Shown here: positions 24,621 to 25,000 of the stretch, in pieces
Numbering within the stretch: position 1 is the first letter of the stretch
Layout: the number at the start of each line of letters is the position of its first letter
Assembly: GCA_963575745.1 (NCBI GenBank)
Contig: CAUYUJ010019879.1
Span: forward strand, 65,527 to 90,526
Source of the DNA: Prorocentrum cordatum
Taxonomy: Eukaryota; Sar; Dinophyceae; Prorocentrales; Prorocentraceae
Direction of reading: 5' to 3'
DNA length: 25,000 nt
Position numbers and translations under genes: made by a program
Notes under the pieces: generated by a model
What the model saw: the letters and a program-made list of their open reading frames with translations, nothing else
Told to the model about the DNA's origin: nothing
Database searches by the model: none

Positions 24621-25000
24621 CTACCAGTGGCCCTCAACCCAGGTCTTCAGACAATAACCCACAGCAACTTGTAAGTGTGCAATGTGGTAATCTGGGAGCG
24701 GTACCCAACGTAGATCCTTGATGAAATGATCTTTATCGTCTACTTTCTCGTAGTCCTCAACGTCCACGCTGTTATCGTCGAGGAGATCGATCAATGGGAT
24801 ATCGTAGACGTTGAAACTACCCAGCTTGTTCATCCTGGCCACGTCATCGTTGACGCGCCAGTGCACCTGACTTTGCAAATCTTTGAATGTCGAGATGTGG
24901 TGCACGCAATGCCTTCGGGCCGAAAACAAAGTGTTGGCCATCGCTGCGCCGTGGTAGCCAATGATCTCCGCGGCCCGGGTGAACATTCTCACGGTGTCTG
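24621..25000 (-). CDS. GT61-family glycosyltransferase, C-terminal part (partial)
   Basis: A minus-strand frame enters from the right edge of the window and ends with TAG at 24621-24623, giving at least 125 residues. Near its start it reads DTVRMFTRAAEIIGYHGAAM followed by ANTLFS. This matches the conserved C-terminal motif of family-61 glycosyltransferases (the DUF563 domain of EOGT and POMGNT2-type enzymes), where a hydrophobic strand leads into HGA, then N and a hydrophobic-F pair. These enzymes transfer sugars such as GlcNAc or xylose in the secretory pathway. The remaining 90 residues are balanced and partly acidic (DLLDDNSVDVEDYEKVDDKD) and end WVEGHW. The N-terminus, any signal anchor and the rest of the catalytic domain lie beyond the window. 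The GTG and ATG near 24986-24992 are internal, not starts. Confidence 0.7.
   Translation of the reverse strand, partial: DTVRMFTRAAEIIGYHGAAMANTLFSARRHCVHHISTFKDLQSQVHWRVNDDVARMNKLGSFNVYDIPLIDLLDDNSVDVEDYEKVDDKDHFIKDLRWVPLPDYHIAHLQVAVGYCLKTWVEGHW

Noticed and set aside
1-25000. Dinoflagellate spliced-leader relict (CCATTTTGGCTCAAG)
   Set aside because: No match was found by eye. Only short GGCTCAAG-like words occur, inside the 11-bp satellite-like sequence at about 13.66 kb.

Overview
This 25 kb window looks like nuclear DNA of a large, GC-rich, repeat-laden eukaryotic genome. A dinoflagellate is my best guess. That is an inference from very low gene density, dense triplet microsatellites, several families of short inverted-repeat elements, a degenerate 11-bp CCAAGAGGC/CCAAGATGG satellite and one eukaryotic-type glycosyltransferase fragment. 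I found no spliced-leader relict, rRNA, tRNA, viral hallmark gene or bacterial-style operon, so the assignment is unproven. Most long open frames here are translations of microsatellites and are left out.

Layout. 1-2.7 kb: three tandem copies of a modular repeat (family A: about 40-140-bp minisatellite, conserved tail, then a TTG/CTG triplet array). 2.7-6.7 kb: GC-rich spacer with an 11-bp minisatellite, very strong short hairpins, a duplicated 130-bp block (family E), the first family-B element and a 250-bp GGA purine tract. 6.7-11.3 kb: a cluster of miniature inverted-repeat elements, namely family B (TIRs GTCGGGCCTGTCCCCCT / AGGGACAGGCCCGAC) and family C (long fold-back arms, up to 34 of 36 matching), plus one 1.6-kb element (element F) with about 90-bp inverted ends that encloses a decayed minus-strand tryptophan-rich reading frame. 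11.5-15 kb: 11-bp satellite blocks, a 690-bp CCT tract with an internal about 330-bp duplication, family D next to a GAT array, an inverted family-A tail, and a GA-rich purine tract. 15.0-21.8 kb: the most protein-like part of the window, a plus-strand coding region broken by many frame changes and stops, low in recognisable domains, ending in a Cys-containing, Lys/Gly-rich and Trp-rich C-terminus. 22.4-23.6 kb: ATC/GAT arrays and a second, inverted family-D copy. 23.7-24.6 kb: satellite, a family-B left end and small tandem repeats. 24.6-25 kb: the 3' end of a minus-strand GT61-like glycosyltransferase gene running off the window.

The strongest unexplained signal is a set of short, near-perfect hairpins with 2-4-nt loops. 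One group has a GGC-TCA-GCC core and is scattered through the broken coding region in two different reading frames, with different stem extensions that remain self-complementary. Another has a CCGC-TGCT-GCGG core inside element F. Others sit in the GC-rich spacers at 3.1 and 10.1 kb. They look like a palindrome class acting at the DNA or RNA level rather than a protein motif. The second theme is that two unrelated repeat families (A and D) both end at long triplet arrays, and in one place meet tail to tail across such an array.
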